Source of the DNA: Clostridiales bacterium
GTDB lineage: Bacteria > Bacillota > Clostridia > Oscillospirales > Oscillospiraceae
Reading direction: 5' to 3'
Assembly (NCBI GenBank): GCA_021200895.1
Contig: JAJQFX010000220.1
Coordinates: 1-7,130, forward strand
Length of the DNA: 7,130 nucleotides
This document shows, in pieces, positions 1 through 5,631 of this stretch. Each line of letters opens with the position of its first letter. Position 1 is the first letter of the stretch. Both the position numbers and the translations under genes were made by a program. A model generated the notes under the pieces. It was not told the origin of the DNA, ran no database searches, and saw only the letters and a list, made by a program, of their open reading frames with translations.

Positions 1-1
1 C

Positions 2-415
2 GCCGTGTTCGGCCAGCCCGAAGTGGGCCTGGGCATCACCCCCGGCTTCGGCGGCACCCAGCGTCTGGCCCGCCTGGTCGGCCCCGGCATGGCCAAGCAG
101 CTGATTTACACCGCCCGGAACATCAAGGCGGACGAGGCCCTGCGCATCGGCCTGGTGAACGCCGTCTACCCGGTAGAGGAGCTGCTGCCCGCCGCCCAGA
201 AGATGGCCGCCGGTATCGCCAGGAACGCCCCCATCGCCGTCCGGGCCTGCAAGAAAGCCATCAACGAGGGCCTGGAACTGAACATGGACGACGCCCTGGC
301 GCTGGAGGAGGAGCTGTTCGGTTCCTGCTTTGAGACTCACGACCAAATCGAAGGCATGGGCTGCTTTATGAGCCGCGAGAAGCCCAAGCCGAAGCCCGTT
401 TTTACCAACAACTGA
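2..415 (+). CDS. crt: Crotonase (3-hydroxybutyryl-CoA dehydratase), C-terminal part
   Basis: This is the last 137 codons of an enoyl-CoA hydratase/crotonase-family protein; the start lies before the window, so position 2 is only the first in-frame codon. The enzyme interconverts (S)-3-hydroxybutyryl-CoA and crotonyl-CoA in the cytoplasm. The visible part opens with FGQPEVGLG followed by PGFGGTQRL, the signature around the second catalytic glutamate of crotonases (Glu164 of the rat enzyme); here that Glu is encoded at 20-22. The C-terminal helices follow, with FETHDQIEGMGCF, matching the usual 'F-x-T-x-D-x-x-E-G-M' stretch, and a short basic Lys/Pro tail. The first catalytic Glu and the oxyanion-hole residues are outside the window. 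Its position ahead of hbd-bcd-etfBA supports the short-chain Crt role over a general fatty-acid oxidation role. It ends at TGA 413-415, followed by a long repeat-filled gap rather than a close gene junction. Confidence 0.93.
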   Translation, partial: AVFGQPEVGLGITPGFGGTQRLARLVGPGMAKQLIYTARNIKADEALRIGLVNAVYPVEELLPAAQKMAAGIARNAPIAVRACKKAINEGLELNMDDALALEEELFGSCFETHDQIEGMGCFMSREKPKPKPVFTNN

Positions 416-450
416 GTGGCTAGCAGCTAGTGGTTAGTGGCTAGTGATTG
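416..450. repeat. Five-unit degenerate heptamer repeat directly after crt
   Basis: Immediately after the crt stop codon there are five head-to-tail 7-base units: GTGGCTA, GCAGCTA, GTGGTTA, GTGGCTA and GTGATTG. Because 7 is not a multiple of 3, the TAG carried at the unit junctions (421, 428, 435, 442) falls in all three forward frames. The role is unknown. It may be a simple satellite expansion or the edge of a larger dispersed element. Confidence 0.7.
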
Positions 451-506
451 GAGCCACAAGCGCTATCTCTCATAGAATCTTGCGCTGTTGGGGAAAGCCA
501 CTGACC
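432..506. repeat. Imperfect inverted repeat enclosing a nested hairpin
   Basis: Positions 432-441 (GGTTAGTGGC) can pair with 497-506 (GCCACTGACC) over 10 bp with one G-U pair. Inside it, 459-463 (AGCGC) can pair with 482-486 (GCGCT). The outer left arm lies in the heptamer repeat, so repeat and inverted repeat may be parts of one element. No U-tract follows, so this does not look like a terminator. The pairing was found by eye and no folding energy was computed. Confidence 0.45.
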
Positions 507-521
507 AATCTTTAAGCACCA

Positions 522-580
522 GCCCCCTTGCCTCCCCTGAAAGGGGAGGTGGCGCGGCGTGAGCCGTGCCGGAGGGGTTC
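522..580. repeat. Dispersed double-hairpin repeat element (REP-like)
   Basis: Two hairpins sit next to each other. The first is CCTCCCCT (531-538) with AGGGGAGG (542-549) around a 3-base loop. The second is GGCGCGGC (551-558) with GCCGTGCC (563-570), with one G-U pair, around GTGA. They are flanked by GCCCCCTTG on the left and GGAGGGGTTC on the right. The arrangement resembles a short palindromic repeat that I recall as abundant between genes in gut Oscillospiraceae; that family link is recollection, not a search. It carries no ORF of its own and lies between crt and hbd, so it is probably transcribed as part of the operon mRNA, where it could influence stability or the relative output of the two genes. 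Confidence 0.6.
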
Positions 581-663
581 ACACGAAAGCCTAACAGAAA
601 GAATAGCAGCTAATCCAGCGTTTCCATCGCTTACTTCACATAAAATTTTAGGAGGAACTTACT

Positions 664-1533
664 ATGAAAGTCGGTATTATCGGCGCAGGCACCATGGGCC
701 AGGGCATTGCCAAGGCCTTCGCACAGTGCGGCAACGAGGTCGCCCTGTGCGACATCAAGCAGGAGTGGGCCGAGGGCGGCAAGGCCAAAATCGAAAAGGG
801 CTACGCCCGCCTGGTGACCAAGGGCAAGATGACCCAGGAGAAGGTGGACGGCATCCTGGCCGCCATCACTCCGGGCCTGAAGGAGGATCTGTGCGCGGAC
901 TGCGACCTGATCGTCGAGGCCGCCTTTGAGGACATGGGCGTGAAGCAGAAGACCTTCTCCGAGCTGGACACCATCTGCAAGCCGGAGTGCATCCTGGCCT
1001 CCAACACCTCCTCCCTGTCCATCACCGAGATCGGCAAGGGCATCAGCCATCCCGTCATTGGTATGCACTTCTTCAACCCCGCTGACCGCATGAAGCTGGT
1101 GGAGGTCATCGCCGGTGCCAACACCAGCGACGAGACCGTGGCCGCCATCAAGGCCATCGCGGAGCAGATCGGCAAGACCCCCGTGCAGGTCAACGAGGCT
1201 GCCGGGTTCGTGGTGAACCGTATCCTGATTCCCATGATCAACGAGGCAGCCTTCATCAAGATGGAGGGCGTGTCCGACATCGAGGGCATTGACTCCGCCA
1301 TGAAGCTGGGCGCGAACCATCCCATGGGCCCGCTGGAGCTGGGCGACTATGTGGGCCTGGACATCTGCCTGGCCATCATGGACGTGCTGTATAAGGAGAC
1401 CGGCGACAGCAAGTACCGCGCCTGCCCCCTGCTGCGCAAGATGGTGCGGGGCGGCCAGCTGGGCGTCAAGAGCGGCAGAGGCTTCTATGTCTACAACGCT
1501 GACCGCACCAAGACCCCTGTGGATCAGCTGTAA
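664..1533 (+). CDS. hbd: 3-hydroxybutyryl-CoA dehydrogenase
   Basis: This 289-residue protein reduces acetoacetyl-CoA to (S)-3-hydroxybutyryl-CoA, the step before crotonase in butyrate synthesis. The N-terminal Rossmann fold starts with GIIGAGTMGQGI (GxGxxG at residues 7-12), and Asp30 after the second strand fits NAD(H) preference. SNTSSLS (113-119), GMHFFNP (133-139, His135), MKLVEV with Glu147, and VVNRILIPMINEA with Asn185 match the family's catalytic Ser/His-Glu/Asn set. The C-terminal 3HCDH domain is clear from KLGANHPMGPLELGD-type sequence through the GRGFYVY end. The length is close to clostridial Hbd (about 280 residues). The start is supported by AGGAGG at 650-655, 8 bases before the ATG. 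The usual NPAPVMKLVE is NPADRMKLVE here, a mild variation. No convincing promoter is seen in the gap upstream, so it is probably co-transcribed with crt. Confidence 0.97.
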   Translation: MKVGIIGAGTMGQGIAKAFAQCGNEVALCDIKQEWAEGGKAKIEKGYARLVTKGKMTQEKVDGILAAITPGLKEDLCADCDLIVEAAFEDMGVKQKTFSELDTICKPECILASNTSSLSITEIGKGISHPVIGMHFFNPADRMKLVEVIAGANTSDETVAAIKAIAEQIGKTPVQVNEAAGFVVNRILIPMINEAAFIKMEGVSDIEGIDSAMKLGANHPMGPLELGDYVGLDICLAIMDVLYKETGDSKYRACPLLRKMVRGGQLGVKSGRGFYVYNADRTKTPVDQL

Positions 1534-1545
1534 TCGCACACCCCA

Positions 1546-1578
1546 CCGGGCTGCGGCCTGAATTTGGCCGCAGCCTGG
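1546..1578 (+). promoter_or_regulatory. GC-rich hairpin between hbd and bcd
   Basis: Positions 1546-1558 pair with 1566-1578 (core GGCTGCGGCC/GGCCGCAGCC, 10 perfect bp, extended by a G-U and two more G-C pairs) around a 7-base loop TGAATTT. A U-rich run (1585-1590) follows only after a further 6 bases, so a classic terminator is not formed. It could act as a leaky terminator, an RNase barrier protecting the 3' end of hbd mRNA, or a processing signal that separates hbd from bcd-etfBA levels. These roles are inference; the hairpin itself is plain in the sequence. Confidence 0.65.
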
Positions 1579-1594
1579 GCCATATATTTTGATT

Positions 1595-1600
1595 GGAGGA
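1595..1600 (+). promoter_or_regulatory. Ribosome binding site that fixes the bcd start
   Basis: GGAGGA lies 9 bases before the ATG at 1610. An earlier in-frame TTG at 1589 would add seven residues, but it precedes this site and has no site of its own, so ATG 1610 is the start. Confidence 0.85.
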
Positions 1601-1609
1601 TACAGTTTT

Positions 1610-2785
1610 ATGGATTTTAGTCTGTCCAAAGAGCAGCTCCTGGCTCAGAAAATGTACCAGGAATTTGCTCAGAATGAGGTCAAGCCTCTGGCGCAGGAAG
1701 TGGACGAGGAAGAGCGGTTCCCCGTGGAGACCGTGGAGAAGATGGCCAAGCTGGGCATGATGGGCATCTACTTCCCCAAGGAGTACGGCGGTGCAGGCGG
1801 CGACGTGCTGAGCTACGTCATGGCCGTGGAAGAGCTGAGCAAGGTCTGCGGCACCACCGGCGTTATCCTGAGCGCCCACACCTCCCTGTGTGCCGCCCCC
1901 ATCTTTGAGAACGGCACCCCCGAGCAGAAGGCCAAGTATCTGCCCAAGCTGTGCTCCGGCGAGTGGCTGGGCGCTTTCGGCCTGACCGAGCCCGGCGCCG
2001 GCACCGACGCCCAGGGCCAGCAGACCACCGCCGTGCTGGACGAGGCCACCGGCGAGTGGGTGCTGAACGGCTCCAAAATCTTCATCACCAACGCCGGTTA
2101 CGCCAACCTGTTCATCATCATCGCCGTCACCGGCACCGTGCTGGACAAGCGTGGCCGCAAGAGCAAGGAAATCTCCGCTTTCATCGTGGAGCGCACCGAC
2201 CCCGGCTTCTCCGTGGGCAAGCATGAGAAGAAGATGGGCATCCGCGGCTCCTCCACCTGCGAGCTGATTTTTGAGGACTGCCGCATCCCCCAGGACCGTC
2301 TGCTGGGCAAGAAGGGAAAGGGCTTTGCCCTGGCCATGAAGACCCTGGACGGCGGCCGTATCGGCATCGCCTCCCAGGCCCTGGGCATCGCCGAGGGCGC
2401 TATCGACGAGACAGTAGCCTATGTCAAGGAGCGTAAGCAGTTTGGACGCTCCATCGCTCAGTTCCAGAACACCCAGTTCGAGCTGGCCGAGATGAAGGCC
2501 CGTGTGGACGCCGCCAAGTACCTGGTCTACAAGGCTGCCCTGAAGAAGCAGGAGGCCATGGACGGCGCGAAGATCCGCTACAGCGTGGAGGCCGCCGAGG
2601 CCAAGCTAATTGCCTCCCGCACCGCCAGCGACGTGACCCGCCGCTGCCTGCAGCTGTTCGGCGGCTATGGCTACACCCGTGACTATCCCATGGAGCGCAT
2701 GATGCGGGACGCCAAAATCACCGAGATTTATGAGGGCACCAGCGAAGTCCAGATGATGGTCATTTCCGGCGACCTGCTGAAATAA
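1610..2785 (+). CDS. bcd: Butyryl-CoA dehydrogenase (electron-bifurcating partner of EtfAB)
   Basis: This 391-residue acyl-CoA dehydrogenase reduces crotonyl-CoA to butyryl-CoA. The sequence begins MDFSLSKEQ and then carries EVKPLAQEVDEEERFP and KEYGGAGGDVLSYVMAVEEL, very like clostridial Bcd. The FAD/substrate signature is GLTEPGAGTD (124-133), with NGSKIFITN from about residue 153. KTLDGGRIGIASQALGIAEG and YVKERKQFGRSI follow. The catalytic base is Glu375 in IYEGTSEVQ near the C-terminus. It is about 12 residues longer than the well-known clostridial Bcd (about 379-383). By eye the extra length sits in the loop with LDKRGRKSKE and in KKQEAMDGAKIRYS. etfB starts 15 bp after its stop, and the etfB ribosome site overlaps the bcd stop codon. 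This indicates co-transcription and likely translational coupling for assembly of the Bcd-EtfAB complex. Confidence 0.97.
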   Translation: MDFSLSKEQLLAQKMYQEFAQNEVKPLAQEVDEEERFPVETVEKMAKLGMMGIYFPKEYGGAGGDVLSYVMAVEELSKVCGTTGVILSAHTSLCAAPIFENGTPEQKAKYLPKLCSGEWLGAFGLTEPGAGTDAQGQQTTAVLDEATGEWVLNGSKIFITNAGYANLFIIIAVTGTVLDKRGRKSKEISAFIVERTDPGFSVGKHEKKMGIRGSSTCELIFEDCRIPQDRLLGKKGKGFALAMKTLDGGRIGIASQALGIAEGAIDETVAYVKERKQFGRSIAQFQNTQFELAEMKARVDAAKYLVYKAALKKQEAMDGAKIRYSVEAAEAKLIASRTASDVTRRCLQLFGGYGYTRDYPMERMMRDAKITEIYEGTSEVQMMVISGDLLK

Positions 2786-2800
2786 AGGAGGACTTTGACA

Positions 2801-3586
2801 ATGAAAGCGATTGTTTGTGTAAAACAGGTTCCCGATACCTCCGGCAAGGTGGCCGTGAAGCCGGACGGTACCCTGGACCGTGCCTCTATGGCCACCATCA
2901 CCAACCCGGACGACCTGTCCGCCCTGGAGGCCACTCTGGAGCTGAAGGAGTCCACCGGCTGCGAAGTCATCGCCGTCTCCATGGGCCCCTTCACCGCAGA
3001 GGGAATGCTTCGGGAGTGCATCGCCCGGGGCGCTGACCGCGCCGTGCTGATTTCCGGCCGTGAGTTCGGCGGCTCCGATACCTTTGCTACCTCTCAGATT
3101 ATCGCCGCCGCCATCAACAAAATCGGCGTGGAAAAGGGCGACGTGGTGTTCTGCGGCCGCCAGGCCATCGACGGCGACACCGCCCAGGTCGGCCCCCAGA
3201 TCGCCGAGAAGCTGCACCTGCCCCAGGTCTCCTATGTGGCGGGCATCGAGCAGGACGGCGACAGCCTCATCTGCAAGCGTATGCTGGAGGACGGCTACAT
3301 GATGGTCAAGGTGCAGACCCCCTGCCTGCTGACCTGCATCAAGGAGCTGAACACCCCTCGGTATATGTCCGTTCCCGGCATCTTCGAGTGCTATGACAAG
3401 CCCCTGGAAATCATGGACTATGAGGCCCTGAAGGACGACCCCCTGATTGAGACCGACACCATCGGCCTGAAGGGTTCCCCCACCAACGTGTTCAAGAGCT
3501 TCACGCCTCCCCAGAAGGGCGCAGGCACCATGGTAAAGGACGCCGCCGAGCTGGCCGGTATCCTGGACAGCAAGCATCTGATCTGA
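2801..3586 (+). CDS. etfB: Electron transfer flavoprotein, beta subunit
   Basis: This 261-residue small subunit works with EtfA and Bcd. In the clostridial complex this unit takes electrons from NADH and splits them between crotonyl-CoA and ferredoxin. The N-terminus MKAIVCVKQVPDTSGKV is typical of EtfB. ITNPDDLSALEATLELKE and the motif CGRQAIDGDTAQVGP (118-132) are the AMP/FAD-binding signatures; the latter form is the one found in the bifurcating clostridial group, based on memory of that family and not an alignment. LEDGYMMVKVQTPCLLTCIKELN and PRYMSVPGI follow as in the family. ATG 2801 is chosen because AAAGGAGG (2784-2791) ends 9 bases upstream; an in-frame TTG at 2795 is too close to that site. 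etfA begins 16 bp downstream. Confidence 0.97.
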   Translation: MKAIVCVKQVPDTSGKVAVKPDGTLDRASMATITNPDDLSALEATLELKESTGCEVIAVSMGPFTAEGMLRECIARGADRAVLISGREFGGSDTFATSQIIAAAINKIGVEKGDVVFCGRQAIDGDTAQVGPQIAEKLHLPQVSYVAGIEQDGDSLICKRMLEDGYMMVKVQTPCLLTCIKELNTPRYMSVPGIFECYDKPLEIMDYEALKDDPLIETDTIGLKGSPTNVFKSFTPPQKGAGTMVKDAAELAGILDSKHLI

Positions 3587-3602
3587 GAGAGGAGCATATA
3601 GA

Positions 3603-4715
3603 ATGTCTGAATACAATTTCACCGATACCGCCGCGTTCCACGGCGTTTGGGTACTGTGCGAGCAGCGGGATGGCGTGATTCAGTCCATTAGCTACCAGCT
3701 GCTCAGCGAAGGCCGCAAGCTGGCCAACGACCTGGGTGTGGAGCTGTGCGGCGTCGTCCTGGGCAGCGACATTCCCGAGCAGTATATCAAGGCCCTGGGC
3801 GGCTACGGTGCTGACCGGGTGTATTACTGCAACGACCCCCTGCTGAAGGACTACACCACCGGCGCTTACACCAAGGCCCTGTGCGACCTGGTGATGGAGA
3901 AGAAGCCGGAAATCCTTCTGATTGGCGCCACCAACCTGGGCCGTGACCTGGGCCCCCGCTGCGCTGCCCGGCTCCATACCGGCCTGACCGCCGACGCCAC
4001 CCACCTGGACATCGACACCGGCAAGTACGTTCAGTTCCTGACCGAGAGCTCCTCCCTGGATATGAGCAAGCAGACCTTCAACTATGAGGACCGCAACCTG
4101 AAGATGACCCGTCCGGCCTTCGGCGGCCATCTGATGGCCACCATCATCTGCCCCCGGTTCCGTCCCCAGATGTCCACCGTCCGCCCCGGCGTCATGCAGA
4201 CACAGGCGTTCGATGAGGCCGGTGCGGCCAAGACCATCGTGGAGAACGCGGCCGCCGACCTGAAGCCGGAGGATTTGGGCGTGGAAGTGCTGGAAATCAA
4301 GAAGTCCGCCGGTAAGCTGGTGGATTTGATTGGTGCTGACATCATCGTCTCCGTGGGCCGCGGCATCGGCAAGGATGTGGACAAGGGCCTGGAACTGGCC
4401 CAGCAGCTGGTGGACGCCCTGGGCGGCGGCGTGGTCGGCGCGTCCCGCGCCGTGGTGGACGCGGGCTGGCTGTCCTCTGACCATCAGGTGGGCCAGACCG
4501 GCAAGACGGTGCATCCCAAGGTCTATGTGGCCCTGGGCATCTCCGGCGCTATCCAGCACACCGCCGGTATGCAGGACTCCGAGACCATCATCGCCATCAA
4601 CAAGAACGATTCTGCCCCCATCTTCCAGGTGGCGGACTATGGCATCGTGGGCGACCTGTTCACCGTGGTACCCCAGCTGGTGGCGGAAATCAAGGCCGCC
4701 AAGGCCAAGAAGTAA
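3603..4715 (+). CDS. etfA: Electron transfer flavoprotein, alpha subunit
   Basis: This 370-residue large subunit carries the FAD that passes electrons to Bcd. The N-terminal domain has HGVWVLCEQRDG, LIGATNLGRDLGPRCAARLHTGLTAD and TRPAFGGHLMATI (from 169). The C-terminal FAD domain shows GASRAVVDAGW (279 on, Ser281-Arg282), VGQTGKTVHP (296-305), GISGAIQHTAGM (Ser314, His319) and AINKNDSAPIFQVADYGIVGD, the classic EtfA FAD signature. It is longer than the common EtfA of about 335 residues; much of the excess is an apparent insert of about 20 residues between DID (136-138) and TRPAFGG, including ESSSLDMSKQTFNYEDRN. I recall similar longer forms in gut butyrate producers, so this may be normal for the group. 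The ribosome site GAGAGGAG (3587-3594) directly follows the etfB stop. This is the last gene before the operon terminator. Confidence 0.97.
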   Translation: MSEYNFTDTAAFHGVWVLCEQRDGVIQSISYQLLSEGRKLANDLGVELCGVVLGSDIPEQYIKALGGYGADRVYYCNDPLLKDYTTGAYTKALCDLVMEKKPEILLIGATNLGRDLGPRCAARLHTGLTADATHLDIDTGKYVQFLTESSSLDMSKQTFNYEDRNLKMTRPAFGGHLMATIICPRFRPQMSTVRPGVMQTQAFDEAGAAKTIVENAAADLKPEDLGVEVLEIKKSAGKLVDLIGADIIVSVGRGIGKDVDKGLELAQQLVDALGGGVVGASRAVVDAGWLSSDHQVGQTGKTVHPKVYVALGISGAIQHTAGMQDSETIIAINKNDSAPIFQVADYGIVGDLFTVVPQLVAEIKAAKAKK

Positions 4716-4735
4716 GCGATTCCCCCGCACTGTTC

Positions 4736-4769
4736 AGCCGCGCCACGGTACGCCGTGGCGCGGCTTTTT
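4736..4769 (+). terminator. Intrinsic terminator of the butyrate operon
   Basis: A perfect 13 bp stem (4736-4748 AGCCGCGCCACGG with 4753-4765) closes a TACG loop and runs directly into a T-tract at 4765-4769. It lies 20 bases after the etfA stop and separates the operon from the coaD promoter. Confidence 0.93.
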
Positions 4770-4809
4770 CCCGCGTTTGGCAGGCATCGGCGGAACGCAT
4801 GATTCGTCC

Positions 4810-4838
4810 TTGACAAGCAGGGGGTTATAGCATAGAAT
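4810..4838 (+). promoter_or_regulatory. Sigma-A-type promoter for coaD
   Basis: TTGACA (4810-4815) matches the -35 consensus exactly. TAGAAT (4833-4838) matches the -10 in five of six bases, with the optimal 17-base spacing. Transcription would start near 4845, giving a leader of about 30 bases. Its place just after the etfA terminator supports independent expression of coaD. Confidence 0.8.
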
Positions 4839-4873
4839 GCGGGAAGAATCGTTCCCAACAGGAGGAAAACCCG

Positions 4874-5380
4874 ATGAGAGAACCAGTCAAAGGGCTGTTT
4901 GCCGGTTCGTTTGACCCGTACACCCTGGGGCACCACGCCATTGTAAAGAAGGCGGCCAAGCTGTTTGACGAACTGCACATTTTGATTGGCATTAACGCGC
5001 TGAAGCAGCGCCAGTACCCCGCCCAGGATATGAAAGCGGCCATTGAGGAGGCGCTGGCGGCGGACGGCATCCTGCACACCAAGGTGGTCTTTCACGAAGG
5101 GCTGGTGGCGGATTACTGCGCCGAGGAGGGCATCCGCTACCTGGTGCGGGGCCTGCGCAACGGGATGGACTATGACTATGAGGAAAATATCGCCGAGGTG
5201 AACAAGCTGATTCACCCGGAACTGGAGTCTATCTATTTCCGTGCGGACGTGACCGCCATCTCCTCCTCTATGGTGCGGGAGCTGGCCAGCTACGGCAAGG
5301 ACGTATCCCCCTATGTGCCGGAGCCGGTGCTGCGCCTGATGGCTGCGAATGGCGCACAGCTGGAAAATAAACCGCGATAA
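4874..5380 (+). CDS. coaD: Phosphopantetheine adenylyltransferase (CoaD-like, somewhat divergent)
   Basis: This 168-residue nucleotidyltransferase should join 4'-phosphopantetheine and ATP to give dephospho-CoA, the fourth step of coenzyme A synthesis. AGSFDPYTLGHH (10-21) is the ATP-binding motif; Ser12 and His20 correspond to Thr10 and His18 of the E. coli enzyme. Lys44 aligns with Lys42, RGLR (92-95) with Arg88/Arg91, and ISSSMVRE is the C-terminal signature. DYDYEENIAEVNKLIHPELES is also typical. Departures from the norm are the segment after Lys44, which lacks the usual KKPxF..EER pattern, and the stretch before ISSS, which appears two residues shorter than in E. coli and reads RADVTA. 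It could therefore be a second, divergent PPAT rather than the main CoaD. The start is fixed by AGGAGGA at 4860-4866, 7 bases upstream. It has its own promoter and no clear terminator before mreB. Confidence 0.82.
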   Translation: MREPVKGLFAGSFDPYTLGHHAIVKKAAKLFDELHILIGINALKQRQYPAQDMKAAIEEALAADGILHTKVVFHEGLVADYCAEEGIRYLVRGLRNGMDYDYEENIAEVNKLIHPELESIYFRADVTAISSSMVRELASYGKDVSPYVPEPVLRLMAANGAQLENKPR

Positions 5381-5424
5381 CGGACAAAAAACGCAGTATA
5401 GTAAGCCGCCTTTCGTGATTCTTC

Positions 5425-5479
5425 ACAAATCGCAAAAAAATCTGAAAATTCTATGAAATCTTTCAAAATGGCGTTGAAA
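5425..5479. promoter_or_regulatory. Phased A-tracts (predicted curved DNA / UP-element region) before mreB
   Basis: Runs of A lie at 5427-5429, 5434-5440, 5445-5448, 5456-5458, 5465-5468 and 5477-5479. Their centres are about 9 to 11.5 bases apart, close to one DNA turn, and the last one is inside the -35 box. Such phasing on one face of the helix is the known basis of intrinsic curvature and of A-rich upstream promoter elements. An 8-base direct repeat TGAAATCT (5454-5461 and 5475-5482) lies in the same region. The functional effect is inference. Confidence 0.5.
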
Positions 5480-5502
5480 TCTGGGGGAAAACCCGCTATA
5501 AT
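5474..5502 (+). promoter_or_regulatory. Strong sigma-A-type promoter for mreB
   Basis: TTGAAA (5474-5479) and a perfect TATAAT (5497-5502) are separated by 17 bases. Transcription would begin around 5508-5511, leaving a leader of about 120 nt before the mreB ATG. Confidence 0.85.
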
Positions 5503-5541
5503 ATGTTGTTAGTATGGAGCTTTGGGGGCTTGACAGAGTTC

Positions 5542-5588
5542 CTGCGGCAAAGCGCAGCAGCGAAGGCATGGCTAAAGGGCCCGCCTTC
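5542..5588 (+). other. Two small hairpins in the mreB leader
   Basis: CTGCG (5542-5546) pairs with CGCAG (5553-5557), and GAAGGC (5562-5567) pairs with GCCTTC (5583-5588). No riboswitch class is recognised and no U-tract follows. This may be a structured leader affecting mRNA stability or translation, or chance pairing in GC-rich sequence. Confidence 0.3.
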
Positions 5589-5618
5589 TGGAAATACTGG
5601 ATTTCATCAAACATATTC

Positions 5619-5623
5619 AGGAG
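5619..5623 (+). promoter_or_regulatory. Ribosome binding site that fixes the mreB start
   Basis: AGGAG lies 8 bases before ATG 5632. The reading frame stays open upstream to an ATG at 5503, but that codon overlaps the -10 box and would not be in the transcript, so the start is 5632. Confidence 0.8.
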
Positions 5624-5631
5624 TGTGTGAA

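Noticed and set aside
416..510. CRISPR-like array from the short tandem units after crt
   Set aside because: Units are 7 bases with no spacers, far too short for CRISPR repeats, and no cas gene is nearby.
641..646. TAAAAT as a -10 box for an hbd promoter
   Set aside because: No acceptable -35 lies 16-18 bases upstream, and the start would fall inside the ribosome binding site.
3501..4730. Long minus-strand open frame opposite etfA (also 631-1629 opposite hbd and 5617-6684 opposite mreB)
   Set aside because: These mirror strongly supported + strand genes, have His/Gly/Leu/Ala-rich composition expected from antisense of GC-rich codons, and show no recognisable family or ribosome site.
4770..4873. 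A small gene or RNA between the etfA terminator and coaD
   Set aside because: Apart from the coaD promoter and ribosome site there is no supported start, frame or structured RNA.
5381..5424. Terminator for coaD
   Set aside because: No stem with a following T-tract could be found; coaD transcription may simply read into the mreB region.
5530..5535. TTGACA within the mreB leader as a second promoter
   Set aside because: The expected -10 region at 5552-5560 reads CGCAGC-like sequence with no match to TATAAT.
5503..5631. In-frame ATG at 5503 giving MreB a 43-residue N-terminal extension
   Set aside because: The codon overlaps the -10 box and precedes the expected transcription start, it has no ribosome site, and the extension does not match MreB; ATG 5632 has AGGAG at the right distance.
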